Assembly (NCBI GenBank): GCA_950022655.1
Contig: OX465583.1
Location: 67,755,652 to 67,819,651, forward strand
DNA length: 64,000 bases
Source of the DNA: Alentia gelatinosa
Taxonomy: Eukaryota > Annelida > Polychaeta > Phyllodocida > Polynoidae
Direction: 5' to 3'
In this document: positions 41,590 through 52,659 of the stretch, piece by piece
How positions within the stretch are numbered: the stretch's first letter is position 1
Layout of the letters: every line of letters starts with the position of its first letter
Made by a program: the position numbers and the translations under genes
The notes under the pieces: model-generated
Told to the model about the DNA's origin: nothing
Databases searched by the model: none
Seen by the model: only the letters and a program-made list of their open reading frames with translations

Positions 41590-42870
41590 CGAGTAGTGGG
41601 CGATGGGCTTCGACCCCACGCCTACGCATGACCATCCCTCTGTACATTAAGTGATGGGTGTTGACCCCACGCCTATATAAGACCAGCCCTCTATATGGAA
41701 GGCAATGGGCGTCAACCCCATGCCAACACAAGACCAGCCCTCTATACGGAAGGCGATGGGCTTCGACCCCAAGCCTATATAAGACCAGCCCTCTATATGG
41801 AAGGCGATGGGCTTCGACCCCATGCCTATATACGACCAACCATCTGTAGAGAAGGCGATTGGTGTCAACCTCACGCCTAACCAAGACCAGCCCTCTTATA
41901 CGGAAGGCAATAGAAGTTGACCCAATGCCGACACAAGACCAGCCCTCTATACAGGAAGCAATGGGCATCAACCTCACACCGACACACGACCAGCCCTCTA
42001 TAAGTAAGGTGATGGGCTTCAACCCCACACCTATACAACACCAGCCCCTGTATACGGAAGGCGATGGGTGTCGACCCCATGCCTACACGAGACCAGCCCT
42101 CTATATTGAAGGTGATGGGCGTCAACATCACACCTACACAAGACCAGCCCTCTATATGAAAGGTGATGGGCTTGAACCCCATGCCAACACAAGACCAGCC
42201 CCTGTATACGGAAGGCGATGGGCCTCGACCCCAAGCCTACACAAGACCAGCCCTCTATACATAAAGTGATGGGCTTCGACCCCACGCCTATATAAGACCA
42301 GCCCTCTATTCTAAAGGTGATGGGTGTCAACCCCACGTTGACACAAGACGAGCCCTCTATATGGAAGAGGATGGGCATCAACCCAACGGCACCACGCGAC
42401 CAGCCCTCTATATGGAAGGTGATGGGCGTTGATCCCACGCCAACACAAGACCAGCCCTCTATACGGAAGGCAATGTGTGTCAACCTGATGCCTACACACC
42501 ACAAGCCCTCTATGCGGAAGGTGATGGGCGTTGACCCCACGCCTAGCCCTCTATATGGATGGTGATTGGCATCAACCTCATGCCTACACACTACCAGCCC
42601 TCTATACGGAAGGTGATTGGCATCGACCCAACGCCTACACAAGACTAGCCCTCAATGCAGAAGGCGATGGGCGTCAACCCCACGTTGACACTAGTCCAGC
42701 CCTCTATACGGAAGGCAATGGGAGTCAACCTCATGGCTATACGAGACCAGCCTTCTTTACAGAAGGCGATGGGTGTCAACCCCACGCCTACACAACACCA
42801 GCCCCTCTATACGAAAGGCAATGGGCGTCAACCCCACACTGACAAAAGACCAGCCCTCTATGTGGAAGGT
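41590..42870 (+). repeat. 51-bp minisatellite, about 25 units (unrelated to the TAGACT array)
   Basis: Unit: 'gaccagccctctatacggaa', 'ggcgatgggcgtcaacccca', 'cgcctacacaa'. The step is exactly 51 bp for most units (41783 to 41834, for example). Because 51 = 3 x 17, long frames stay open on both strands. There is no start context or codon bias, and all frames look equally good, so I do not call a gene. Confidence 0.95.
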
Positions 42871-43319
42871 GTATTGTATTATATTGTATCGTATACATTG
42901 TATGCTATCGTATATTATTGTATAGCACAATATTGTCCCTTCATTCCATCTTATCTACTGCTTATGATTATCTTTTTGTTGTCTGATACAAACGTGCTGT
43001 GAACTTGCAACTGGAGACATAATTGTGTTCATTGGAAGAACTGTAAATTCCCTACATAAAGAATTTATATTAAAAAAAAGACAGGTAAGGCATGGCTGGC
43101 AGGAAGGTGGGGGTCCACTGATTGTCAGCATTATTCCATAGTATCCCAGGGTCCGGCCAGTGTAAGCAGTATAGGAAAACTGGACTTGGGGCCTGGCAGA
43201 TAAAACCACCCGATACCCCTCACCATACCCCCAGCTTATCTCCAAGCCAAGCCCGGGAAATGTCAGCAAGGTTTCCTAAAGTCATAAGACATATTGTCCT
43301 CCAATTTCCAACCACGTAT

Positions 43320-43610
43320 TTAAAGTTCTTGCTGCTGGGATTGCTGGTCAGTCGAACAGAAGATCGGTTCTTCACGCGCGGTGATTTGATATATGGGTCC
43401 GGGTCTGAGTTTAATCGTGGGGTTAAATGAGTGGCATTCGCCGGGTAGTATAGATTTACACAGGCTGGCATCCTTCACCGGCAGGGAGATTACTGTGACT
43501 GAGTATTCGTCGTAAGTGATGGGTCCGTTGATGATTATGATTGAGGTTGGCAGTGTGTATATTGTATTGTCGATAGTTAGAAGGAAACTCTCGAGAAGAA
43601 AATAGCTCAA
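43320..43610 (-). CDS. Hypothetical terminal exon, unknown protein
   Basis: The open frame reads LTIDNTIYTLPTSIIIINGP, ITYDEYSVTVISLPVKDASL and so on, ending QQSQQQEL and a stop. A pyrimidine-rich acceptor-like site (ttttcttctcgag) precedes it. Composition looks like an extracellular beta-rich segment, but no family is recognised and no partner exon was found. It may be a chance frame. Confidence 0.22.
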   Translation of the reverse strand: MSYFLLESFLLTIDNTIYTLPTSIIIINGPITYDEYSVTVISLPVKDASLCKSILPGECHSFNPTIKLRPGPIYQITAREEPIFCSTDQQSQQQEL

Positions 43611-43679
43611 CCGAGTTTAAATGCAGAGTAATTCACGAAACGAGGCTGGATTTCTCTCAACTGGGTTTCCCTATTGCTA

Positions 43680-43935
43680 TATACCTTCAAATGTAGTTTA
43701 ATTAGAATAGGTCTACATTGTTATTTGCATACCCCCAATCAAATGCGAAGCCAGATCCAACCTTATCGAGTTACTTGACACTCTATGCTTTCTCCCAACT
43801 ACACTTTTCATGTGAATTTTGTAAGAGACAATCTGATTGGTCTAAAAGTCAACCTGGGGGAGTAAACGTCAAAATAAGGTAGTAAACGTCAACCTACGGC
43901 AGTATATGCAAGATATTCCACCCCCAGTAGCGTGA
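43680..43935. repeat. Dispersed repeat (gacaatctgattgg module)
   Basis: 'gtaagagacaatctgattgg', 'tctaaaagtcaacctggggg', 'gtagtaaacgtcaacc'. Also at 45365-45640 and 46270-46550; in reverse at about 28360-28480. Confidence 0.65.
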
Positions 43936-43939
43936 TGTA

Positions 43940-44372
43940 CTATACACCTATGCCCTAAAATACTCCAAATACCAACCTCTGCTACTATACAAGTGGTAGT
44001 TTAGGCGTACCACCATACATTGCCGGTATGGCACCATACCACCACACTTTGAACACTCAATCTGAAACGCGAGTAGGTGTATTATCGGAAATACCAAAAT
44101 AAATGATAAACAATATGTATATGGAGAAAAAAAAATACCGGGAATTTATAAATAATATTATGAAACTATTATTCTCAAAGAAAAAAGTTTCTGATAGTTT
44201 TTTTTTTTTTTTACAAAATCACGGCTATGAACATTGCGGTAGTGAGGATCACACATGCGCGTTGTTCAAAGCAGAAAGTGACTTCCGCACTCCCAGTCTA
44301 GTTTGATTTTCGCTTCGATGTTGACTTATTTTGGTAAATTATGAATATTTACGAATATTTAGAGGTGTATAG
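43940..44372 (+). mobile_element. CTATACACCT MITE (E), copy 1
   Basis: 433 bp between TA dinucleotides. Left CTATACACCT, right AGGTGTATAG, a perfect 10-bp TIR (13 bp counting the flanking gTA/TAc). A foldback (F) follows immediately. Confidence 0.7.
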
Positions 44373-44376
44373 TACA

Positions 44377-44525
44377 AGGGAAACTAGTAAACCTAATTGG
44401 TACGGGTCTTTGTCCATTGTTTCTTCTACTAAATCCACCGCATTCGCTCTACGAGCTCATGCAGTAGATTTAGTGAAAGAAATGCGGGACGAGGACCCGT
44501 ACCAATTAGGTTAACTAGTTTCCCT
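44377..44525. mobile_element. Foldback F, copy 1 (AGGGAAACTAGT arms)
   Basis: 149-bp hairpin. Left arm AGGGAAACTAGTAAACCTAA then TTGGTACGGGTC; right arm GACCCGTACCAATTAGGTTA then ACTAGTTTCCCT. The centre 'ctactaaatc..gatttagtg' extends the stem. Confidence 0.82.
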
Positions 44526-45302
44526 AATGTACTCATAGACTGTTCGGCCATAGGTATATTAGTCACTGCGCCGCCTTAGTCTTACGGTACGTTAAGGTCT
44601 AACAAAGTATGGCCACTATTGGCTAGTCCCCTTCAGTGAGAGGAATATCGGGGTTGGCTGTTCTATTTAAAGCATCAGTTTGACAAGTAGAAATCTGCGA
44701 GGCGAGGTAGAGTTATAACTCTCCAAGCTGATCTATTTGGTACATGCCCATTAAAAGATACTTTAGGACATATGCTTGAAGAGTAACACACTGGTTACTG
44801 GCAAATCACTCAGGATAGCTGAGTACCAGCAGAGGCATGAATTCATGCCTCAAAATGGCAGTGCATAACAGTCTGAGTTTGAGCCTGTGTGCCCTGGCCC
44901 TGGCGACAACAGACTGTACTAGAGTCTATAGGTATATATATATGGGAATAGTCTTTTTTACCTTTAAAGTGATCTCCTCTGATCTTCTTGTTTGATATTG
45001 TTCGTTTATATAGCAATTCCCAGGACACAGTGACCACCATTTTATCATTGTTAACAGTTGACATTTCAGTCTATATTCCAACCTTCCCACTCTACACAGT
45101 TCATACAGCTCTTCCCGAGAGGCAATTCTTGCAGTTTTCCTGTATACTACAATTCTTAGACTTTCATTTATCCGAATTTGAATTCTCTTCACGTAATAAA
45201 TCTGACACATAATGGGGAACACATACTCACCTCTGAATCCTTCAAATCTCATTTTACAACTCTGCAATTAATCGATGTCTAAACCCATCTCCCAATAACA
45301 AT
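44526..45302. other. No confident gene
   Basis: A minus-strand frame at 45267-44926 includes donor-like sites (GAG|GTGAGT near 45232; AAG|GTAAAA near 44962) and somewhat protein-like sequence (ASREELYELCRVGRLEYRLK). No family or acceptor was established. Confidence 0.35.
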
Positions 45303-45364
45303 TACGCAGGCAGTAATTTTTCCGAGCCTTACCGAGCAACTTCGACTTTTTCTCGCCGGAAACG

Positions 45365-45640
45365 TGGTTTTCACTATTCCTATGTAACTTTAAATGTAGT
45401 TTAATAATGATAAATAGCGTTATTTGCTTAACCACCATCAAATGCAAAGCCAGATCCAGCCTTATAAGTAACTTGACACTCTATGTTTTCTCCCCACTGC
45501 GCTTTTCATATGAATTTTGTAAGAGGAAATCTGACTGGTCTAAAATCAACCCTGGGTACTAAACGTCAACCTAGGGCAGTATACGGAAGTTATTCCACCC
45601 CCAGTAGCGTGATGTAATCATAGAGCGTTCGGCCATAGGT
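45365..45640. repeat. Dispersed repeat (gaggaaatctgactgg module)
   Basis: 'cagatccagccttataagta', 'gcttttcatatgaattttgt', 'ttattccacccccagtagcg', then 'gcgttcggccataggtatat'. Confidence 0.65.
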
Positions 45641-45649
45641 ATATAGGAA

Positions 45650-45840
45650 TCTAGCATCATACAAGAAGACCCTTTTCTGTACCTCATACAAGGGTTATCG
45701 TTTAATAATTTTTAACTTCGTTCACTAAGACAGTCTTAGCCGTCCATACGTGTTGAATAAAGTTGATCCACACGTCCCCGTGTCCCTATGGCGTACAGAA
45801 AAGGGTCTACATGTACGATCATAGATTATTCAGCGGGCCC
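45650..45840. mobile_element. GGGCCCGTTTAATAATC MITE, copy 2
   Basis: 'aagacccttttctgtacctc' at the left; 'gcgtacagaaaagggtctac', 'gattattcagcgggccc' at the right. The outermost left bases are lost. Confidence 0.7.
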
Positions 45841-46125
45841 AGACTAGTTGCACCATCAGTGAAGAATAGTCTCCATATACAGAACTTACATAATCAATCA
45901 CAGCAGGATAAGGGCCGGCACAGTGTAGATTACTAGACAGATATGTTGATATACATGAGACCAATATAGATTCGGGGCAGACGGTATTAGTGTAGCCAAT
46001 CAAGGCCTTATACAAGGTGGTGAACGTGGCCTAAATTGTTCTGGTTTTGCTGCACTGCATACCGATACCAAATACCGTTGTCTTTCTCTCATTTTCTGAT
46101 GAGTTGTTTTGTCTCAATGTGAATA

Positions 46126-46283
46126 AATAGAGGGAAACTATGTTCCGGTGAAAGGAAGTCAAAGTTACGAGGTAAGGCATGGAAAAATTACTGCCCAAGG
46201 CCTTGGCCGCGGGCAGTAATTTTTCCAAGCCTTACCGAGTAATTTTGACTTCCTTTCACTGGTACTTGGTTTCCCTATTCCTA
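46126..46283. mobile_element. Long foldback (ggtaaggcatgg arms)
   Basis: Arms 'gtgaaaggaagtcaaagtta', 'ggtaaggcatggaaaaatta', 'ctgccc' and their inverse meet at 'aaggccttggccgcg'. A related palindrome is at 28571-28695 and a half copy at 45303-45375. Confidence 0.82.
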
Positions 46284-46555
46284 TATACCTTCAAATGTGG
46301 TTTAATAACGATAATTAGCGTTATTTGCTCATCCACCATCAAACCTGAAGCCAGATCCAACCTTATCGAGTAACTTGACACTTTATGTTTACTCCCCACT
46401 GCGCTTTTCATATGAATTTTGTAAGAGACAATCTGATTGGGCTAAATGTCAACCTTGGGTAGTATACGGCAACCTTGGGTAGTATCCATAAGTTACTCCA
46501 CCCCCCAGAACATGGTGTAAACATAGAGTGTACAGCCATAGGTATATAGGAATAC
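46284..46555. repeat. Dispersed repeat (gagacaatctgattgg module)
   Basis: 'cagatccaaccttatcgagt', 'gagacaatctgattgggcta', 'aaccttgggtagtatccata', ending 'acagccataggtatatagga'. It follows directly after the long foldback, as the 45365 copy follows its half foldback, so the two form one unit. Confidence 0.65.
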
Positions 46556-46605
46556 ATAATATTACCATAGTGTGAATGCTGAATGATAAATTCAACATTA
46601 CCATA

Positions 46606-46864
46606 GACCCTATTGAGGTATCCCATAATTCATAACCCACACTAATTGCAGTTTAACAGGTTTTTTTTGTAAATTATCAAATTGGAAATCCGATGGCAGA
46701 AATGAAAATCTCAGTTAATTTTAGAAGTTCATTTCAAATTATATTTGGTTTCTCCAGTTAGAAATCAGAAAATGACAGGCTGCTGAGGTGCAGCCAGCCA
46801 GTCGGGAGTGGATCAAGTACTTATCCGGGGCGATATTAGGCAGTTTAGTAACCTCTGGAGGGTC
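46606..46864. mobile_element. GACCCT MITE, copy 2
   Basis: GACCCTATTGAGGTATCCCA at the left and AACCTCTGGAGGGTC at the right. Interior 'cagtttaacagg', 'aaattggaaatccgatggca', 'gaaatgaaaatctcagt'. TA stands on each side. Confidence 0.72.
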
Positions 46865-46865
46865 T

Positions 46866-47010
46866 ATTTTTCTGTATTTATATAATTTCTACTGTTTCTT
46901 CTATGTTTTTGTGTATGAGTGTATCTACACATAGACTGACTCAATGTACCTCACTGAAAGACCTTTCCTTGGAAAGAAGTGAATAAAAGTCTTTAAAAAA
47001 GAGAATGAGG
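46866..47010. repeat. Dispersed repeat (gaagtgaataaaagtcttta)
   Basis: 'tctacacatagactgactca', 'ctttccttggaaagaagtga', 'ataaaagtctttaaa'. The inverse lies at 51195-51335. Confidence 0.65.
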
Positions 47011-47380
47011 GTTGAGGCGCTATAGTACACGTAACATAAGTGATACACTGCATACTAATCATTCTGTGGTATGAAATCATGTACGATGTGATACCATTCA
47101 ACTATGTCAGGGTTTGTCTTGGCAAGGTTCCCCATTTGTTAGAGTGTTATATAAGCAATATTATTCACATAGAATACGTTTAATTGGTCATAATATATAT
47201 CATTATGAATAAGTTATTCATCATTATGATTGTCAGTATGATTACGTAGCCTACATCATCACCCCTTACAACCAGTACCCTCCTGCAATATGTAATTCTC
47301 TAGTAGTCATCTGTTGGCAAACTGGGAAAATTCTACGTATGAAAGGGGAGTTCATGTTCACGGGCACTATCGCCTCGTCA

Positions 47381-47880
47381 CCACCTTTCTCCTTCATCCC
47401 CAGCAGTGGTAGATTTACTGCTATATCAAAGGCCAGTCCTTCTCATACCATGTCTATATGGTGTGGTGTGCAGCCACCTCTCTCCTTCATCCCCAGCAGT
47501 GGTAAATTTACTGCTATATCAAAGGCCAGTTCTTCTCATACCATGTCTATGTGGTGTGGTATACAGCCATCTTTCTCCTTCGTCCCCAGCAGTGGTAGAC
47601 TTACTGCTACATCAAAGGCCAGTCCTTCTGTTACCATGTCTATGTGATGTGGCGTACAGCCACCTTTCTCCTTCATCCCCACTAGTGGTAGACTTTCTGC
47701 TATATCAAAGGCTAGTCATTCTCTTACCATGTCTATGTGGTGTGGGAAATAAAAGAACTCTCACCTGGTAAATGTGCATGTAGGGGTGAGATTTCTACCT
47801 AAATTCATTACATTGATTCGATCTAACCCAAAATAAGTCTAAGAGAACATATTGGAAGCTGAACTACTCAAACAAGCAAA
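47381..47880 (+). mobile_element. SINE body amplified as a 93-bp tandem array, with tail
   Basis: Four copies of the SINE body (ccacctttctccttcatccc...) start at 47381, 47474, 47567 and 47660, exactly 93 bp apart. The normal 3' part and the 'ggaagctgaactactcaaac' tail follow. There is no tRNA head. Small differences between copies show the amplification is not brand new. Confidence 0.82.
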
Positions 47881-47925
47881 CAAAAAACCCTACCCCCATC
47901 ACACTCTCTCAACTGTCATGTGTAA

Positions 47926-48325
47926 AGCCCAATACACATCTACCGATTTTGGAACATTCATGTAAGTTTGACGGCGACAAACAGACGGTAATTTGTCTCA
48001 GGCGATGCATCCTAATGGAATCGGCCTTAGTCGGTAGATGTAGCACAGTTAGGCAAGGGTCATGCAATGAATAGTATACCACCTCCTTCAGATGTTATTT
48101 TGTTGCTGACAAGTTGTGGTTTCTATGTTCCTAAATCGGTGGCGAAAAGTTTATCAACATGTTGATAAATATAGTCGCCGACAACGGAACGTTGGTAAAT
48201 GGCACTTGATTAGGTGACTGACACAGGCGGAGGTATTACGTAATTCGCCTGGGACAAGTTCACCGACTACTTTACGATTTGGGAGCTAATCGTTCAATCT
48301 TGAATCGGTAGATGTGTATTGGGCT
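47926..48325. mobile_element. Harbinger-like MITE, AGCCCAATA family, copy 2
   Basis: 400 bp flanked by TAA (47923-47925, 48326-48328). The TIR begins AGCCCAATACACATCTACCG and is perfect over at least 23 bp. No transposase. The perfect TIR suggests it is younger than copy 1. Confidence 0.8.
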
Positions 48326-48328
48326 TAA

Positions 48329-49365
48329 GTTCAACAGAATGTTTTCCCAGAACATTGGCAATACGAAACCCAATTGTCTTTCTACGATGAGTATATTTGG
48401 AAACAAGAACAAGATTCATATCCAAGGCCATAACCATCTCCTGGGAATATGTTTGAATAATTGAGGTGGAGGATGGCAGCACAGCCACTACATTCTATTA
48501 CAAGTGGAGTTCGGAATCTTATCTCAGCCCTGGTACAAGTTTAGCCATAGGAATATCATTAGAAAAAAATGCTCAATGATCACCCCTGTAAAGTGACAAT
48601 ACTAAGCCACTGCCGTGGCAGAGTGAATGTGAGATGGATTTGCTGGGTAGTTTTGATTATTCTGAGAAAGTGATGCTATTTAATGTCCTTGAAAGGAATG
48701 AGATAATCCAGAAATACAAATCATAAAATACACTATACTCCACTCATGTCAATTCGCTGTAATCATCACTCTGCTTCACCTCGTTGACGATTGCAGCGCA
48801 TCCAAACTCGTGTAATATTGAGTATTTATACGATTCTCGATCCAGTTCTATATGATCTGAGAATGGCTGATAACAGGGGATGGGTTAAGGACTGTCTCCT
48901 ATTGGTGTCCTCTGTGTTTGTGCAGACTACATGCAGATGTTTTATCGAGTTCCATGTTTGTCAAGTCTCAAATGTTTATGCCTACAACAGATTGCTTGCA
49001 TACAGCATATGTATGCCTCGTCCACCTCACATTTGAGTTGTTTGTATCTGTGACACACTACATGCAGACACTTCCAAGAGATTTAGGAAAAATAGAGTCC
49101 CATCCATATAAGGTAAAATAATCAGTTATTTGAAATAAGTTTCTCGAGGTTCATCCAATATTAGTTATTTATAATAAGTCACGATAATCTCATTTACACT
49201 CAAAAATACACTCTAAATCCACGGAAAAAATAGTGAACTATATGACTGGCGTAAGTATACACCAAATTACCGCCATGCTCGAGTGCTGTGGCGTATTAGC
49301 GTGATCTGTGACTACATTTGTATTGCAATAAACCTTTTATTGCAATAGACTTATTAATAATCATC
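48329..49365. other. No recognised gene
   Basis: 48765-48860 carries the dispersed piece also seen at 40780 and 22810. Otherwise nothing. Confidence 0.45.
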
Positions 49366-49528
49366 TTTGTGGATAATAAATTCAATAACGACTAGTCTCT
49401 GTTCCAGTTACTGAAATCTCCGCATAGTTGACGACGCAATATCCTCGCTAATCGCTAGGATATTACTACGCATCAACTACTCGGAGATAACGGCCACTCG
49501 TACACAAAACCAGTCCTTATTGTGTATT
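49366..49528. mobile_element. Foldback MITE related to 7154-7311
   Basis: 'gataataaattcaataacga' start, centre 'gcaatatcctcgctaatcgc', 'taggatattactacgc', end 'aaaccagtccttattgtgta'. The arms pair imperfectly. Confidence 0.65.
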
Positions 49529-51194
49529 TATCTAACGAAATCCAAGCATTGTCTTCATGCACGTTAGTAACCTTGTCTTATCTTAACCTGTCATTGTTTT
49601 ATCGAATCTCACCTGTTCTGTCATGTTTATTTTTTTCCTCAGAGTTTATTGTTTCATGAATAAAGAAAACTGATTCATCCTCCATTTCACGTCTCGTTGG
49701 CTCCGTTGTGAGGGAATGTACTTCAAAGGTTGTCTGTAGGGGAGAGATAAGCCAATCAGGGCTACTGAGACAGGTTTGTGTTTCGTAACCCTAGACTTGA
49801 CGGAAAACCCCTGAAATGTCCGGGTACCAGTCGCTGACAACCGAGCTGGACGTTCCTAAACTCCTTAAAGCTTATACAAAGCAATTAAAGACAAATACTG
49901 GTAGTTGGGTGATTTCTAAATTCTATTGAGATTTGCAAATAACTCAGGATGATATAAGTTCTATATATATCAGCAAATGGAAAATGCAAAACAAATGGCA
50001 TGTCACCAAGCTAACTTCTATGGGAGGGCCATCTAAAAATGTAAATGTTAACTATTGGTGTCTATGGAAAAATGCAATATTTCAACTTTGTTGCTAAATG
50101 ACACTGATGTTCTATTGCGATCTTCAAATAATTCTGGATCATGATAATTGGGAACATGTACAAATGAGAAATGCTAAAAAAAAATGTCACCATGCTAATT
50201 TCTATGGGAAGGCCATCTGAAGAAGGTAAGAGCTGGTGTCTATGGGAAACTGCTATATTTTCATGGCCCCAGATGGCAGCACCAGTGTTAAACCAGGGGG
50301 CATTTCGATACCTACCCGCGTTTGTCTTTAAGCCCTGTTAATTAATCCTAAAAAATAAGCTCCGCCCACACGGTTGTCAAACACACGCGGATCGGAGCTG
50401 AAAGGTACATTGGGGTGAGGTGGAGGGTACGGTCGCGACCACTTGACCGGACCTGGACCACCTATAAAACCCCTGTGAGCACTGTGTACGCTTCACTGAC
50501 TCCCTGAGTGTCCCTGTGAACACATGTAACCGGCTGTTGGGATTCAACATACATGCAACATAGACTGGGATTCAACATACATACAGCATGGCATATTATT
50601 AGAGTGAGTATAATATGGTATAGTATATATGAGTTATACCTTATAGATTTGGATTGGGCCATTATGCTGTATAGATCTGTGTGTTTTACCAGTGTCTGTA
50701 GAGTCATGCCTGCCTCTGTGTGTGTGAGACTGGAGCTGTGACTCTGTGAGCACATGTGTGTCTGTCACACAATGTCTACCTGTGTGATTCTATGTGTGTA
50801 TACATACTGTATCTGTATGTCTGTATATCTTCCTATCTGTGTCTGTGTATCTGTGTCTGTCTGTTTATCACCCTGATTATGGCCCACCATTTCTCATATT
50901 GAAATAATTGCACTCACATGATATGCATGGTCATGGCCAACTATGACCGACCTTTTACTTGTTGTAGACCCCCTCCCACCTGCCTTATTATACCCCCTGA
51001 CTTTCCCCGCTGCCGACCTGACTGGTCGCGACCACAGGCCCGTTCTCTCACTGTGTGAGGGGAGGGTCTTTATTTTTAATGAAATTATCATTAAGACTCA
51101 TTCCTGTACTTCATCTTTAATATCGCCCCGGATAAGTACAGTATCCGCTCCCGACTGACTGGCCGCACCTTGGCCGCCTGTCAACCTCAACCCT
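49529..51194. other. No gene; local duplication
   Basis: 49985-50085 and 50165-50260 are diverged copies ('ctaacttctatgggagggcc' against 'ctaatttctatgggaaggcc'; 'ttggtgtctatggaaaaatg' against 'ctggtgtctatgggaaactg'). A TATA-like 'ctataaaac' at 50462 follows a GC-rich stretch but no transcript is supported. 'ggtcgcgaccac' occurs at 50432-50443 and 51025-51036. Confidence 0.5.
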
Positions 51195-51335
51195 CAATCT
51201 GTGTTTAAAGACTTTTATTCACTTCTTTCCAAGGGAAGGTCTTCCAGTGAGTTACATTGAGTCAGTCTATGTGTAGAAACACTTATACACAAAAACATGA
51301 AACAAACAGAAGAATTTATATAAATACAGAAAAAT
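51195..51335. repeat. Dispersed repeat, inverse of 46866-47010
   Basis: 'tttaaagacttttattcact', 'tctttccaagggaaggtctt', 'gagtcagtctatgtgtagaa'. A further short direct repeat, 'aatatcgccccggataagta', occurs at 51120 and, slightly altered, at 51364. Confidence 0.65.
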
Positions 51336-51336
51336 A

Positions 51337-51575
51337 GACTCTCCAGAGGTTACTAAACTGCCTAATATCGCCCCAGATAAGTACAGGATCCGCTCCCGAC
51401 TGGCTGACCGCACCTCAGTGCCTCAGCAGCCTGTCATTTTCTGATTTCTAACCGAATATAACTTGAAATGTAAATGAAGAAATGACTGAAAATTCCATTT
51501 TCTGGCATCGGACTTCCAATTTGAAGATTTATAAACCCCGTTAAACTTCAATAATTGCGGGTTATAGGCCCGTTT
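51337..51575 (-). mobile_element. GACCCT MITE, copy 3, inverted
   Basis: Begins GACTCTCCAGAGGTTACTAA and continues with the inverse of copy 2 to 'aataattgcgggttata', where the outer end is lost. The flanking 51195-51335 is also the inverse of 46866-47010, so a larger block was duplicated. Confidence 0.68.
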
Positions 51576-52257
51576 CCATCGGCCAACGAAAACGGTGTAG
51601 GTGTTTTGAGTTCAACTAAAAGCCAATTTCCATTTTGCGTCAGCAGTGCTAAAGGTACCCCTGAGCCCTGTATGGAGTATGTAGATCGTTGAGGACCATT
51701 GGAAATTTGTTTACAGGGTGCACATAATCGGTTGGGTATTCGTTGGCAGATGAAAACGACCCTTATCATTAAAACACTAGCTAAATTTTTCTATTAAATT
51801 ACACGGATGATTTACAATGTGCAATTTTGAACAATAAATAGCCCAACATGCAAGAAGGGCACACTCACTCTACTTATTTACATATAATTAAATTGGCGAA
51901 GTTAGATAAATGGGTTCCATTTGATCTTTAACAATTATAAGTCATGTTATCTCATTTCTAACAATTATATGAAGAGACATTAATCATTATTCAATGATAA
52001 AACCCGATATAAAAAAGTGCTTAATTTATTCATCCAAACATTTTTTATCACACTGAGGGAATGGTAAAAAAAGCATGTGGACTTCAATATCTGATGCTAC
52101 AGAAAAAATTATTTTATCATGCAATCAGTACAATGAAAATTACTATCATTGTATAAAAAGCAGAAAAAAACACACTTTATCAGACACATCCAGGAATCAT
52201 TCAAATCAGATCTTTCATTCTGCTTCTGTCACGACTGTTAAGCTTTTTCTTTTATCA

Positions 52258-52655
52258 TCCATCGCATACAAAGCCCCCATTGAAAATGTATGGAATCCCC
52301 AAACTACTACCCATTGTATAAAACCTGTCAGATACCAGAACTGTGGTATACGGAGTCAAACCTGTGGTATACGGCCTCAAAACCATGGTATACGGGGAAA
52401 AAATAGTCCCTTTTGCTACAGAGCTAAGAAATAGTCCCTATTGTTATACCATTAGATATGGCAATTACTGGGTTTAATTTGTTCGAGAAAAGGTGGATAA
52501 TAAATGCAACAAGCGATGATTTTGAGGACAGGCGGCTCCGTAAACCACTCGAGGTTGACGTCGTAATGCACTCGCTAGCGCGCGTGTATTACTACGGGTC
52601 AACCTCTCGCGGTTTACGGCCGCCTGTCCACAAAAGAATCGATTATTGTCTGTGT
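52258..52655 (+). repeat. Composite dispersed repeat, best-preserved copy
   Basis: The gtatacgg module (52258-52490) joined to a hairpin (52495-52650) with arms 'ggacaggcggctccgtaaac' and 'gtttacggccgcctgtcc'. The centre is 'gtaatgcactcgctagcgcg', 'cgtgtattactacg'. The repeated joining of the two modules at four loci shows they move as one unit. Confidence 0.75.
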
Positions 52656-52659
52656 AAAT

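Noticed and set aside
41555..42842. Frames up to 203 codons on both strands
   Set aside because: Produced by a 51-bp tandem repeat; no codon preference for any one frame and no start or splice support.
50462..50470. TATA box 'ctataaaac' as a promoter
   Set aside because: No downstream exon or transcript-like structure; one match in AT-rich DNA is weak evidence.
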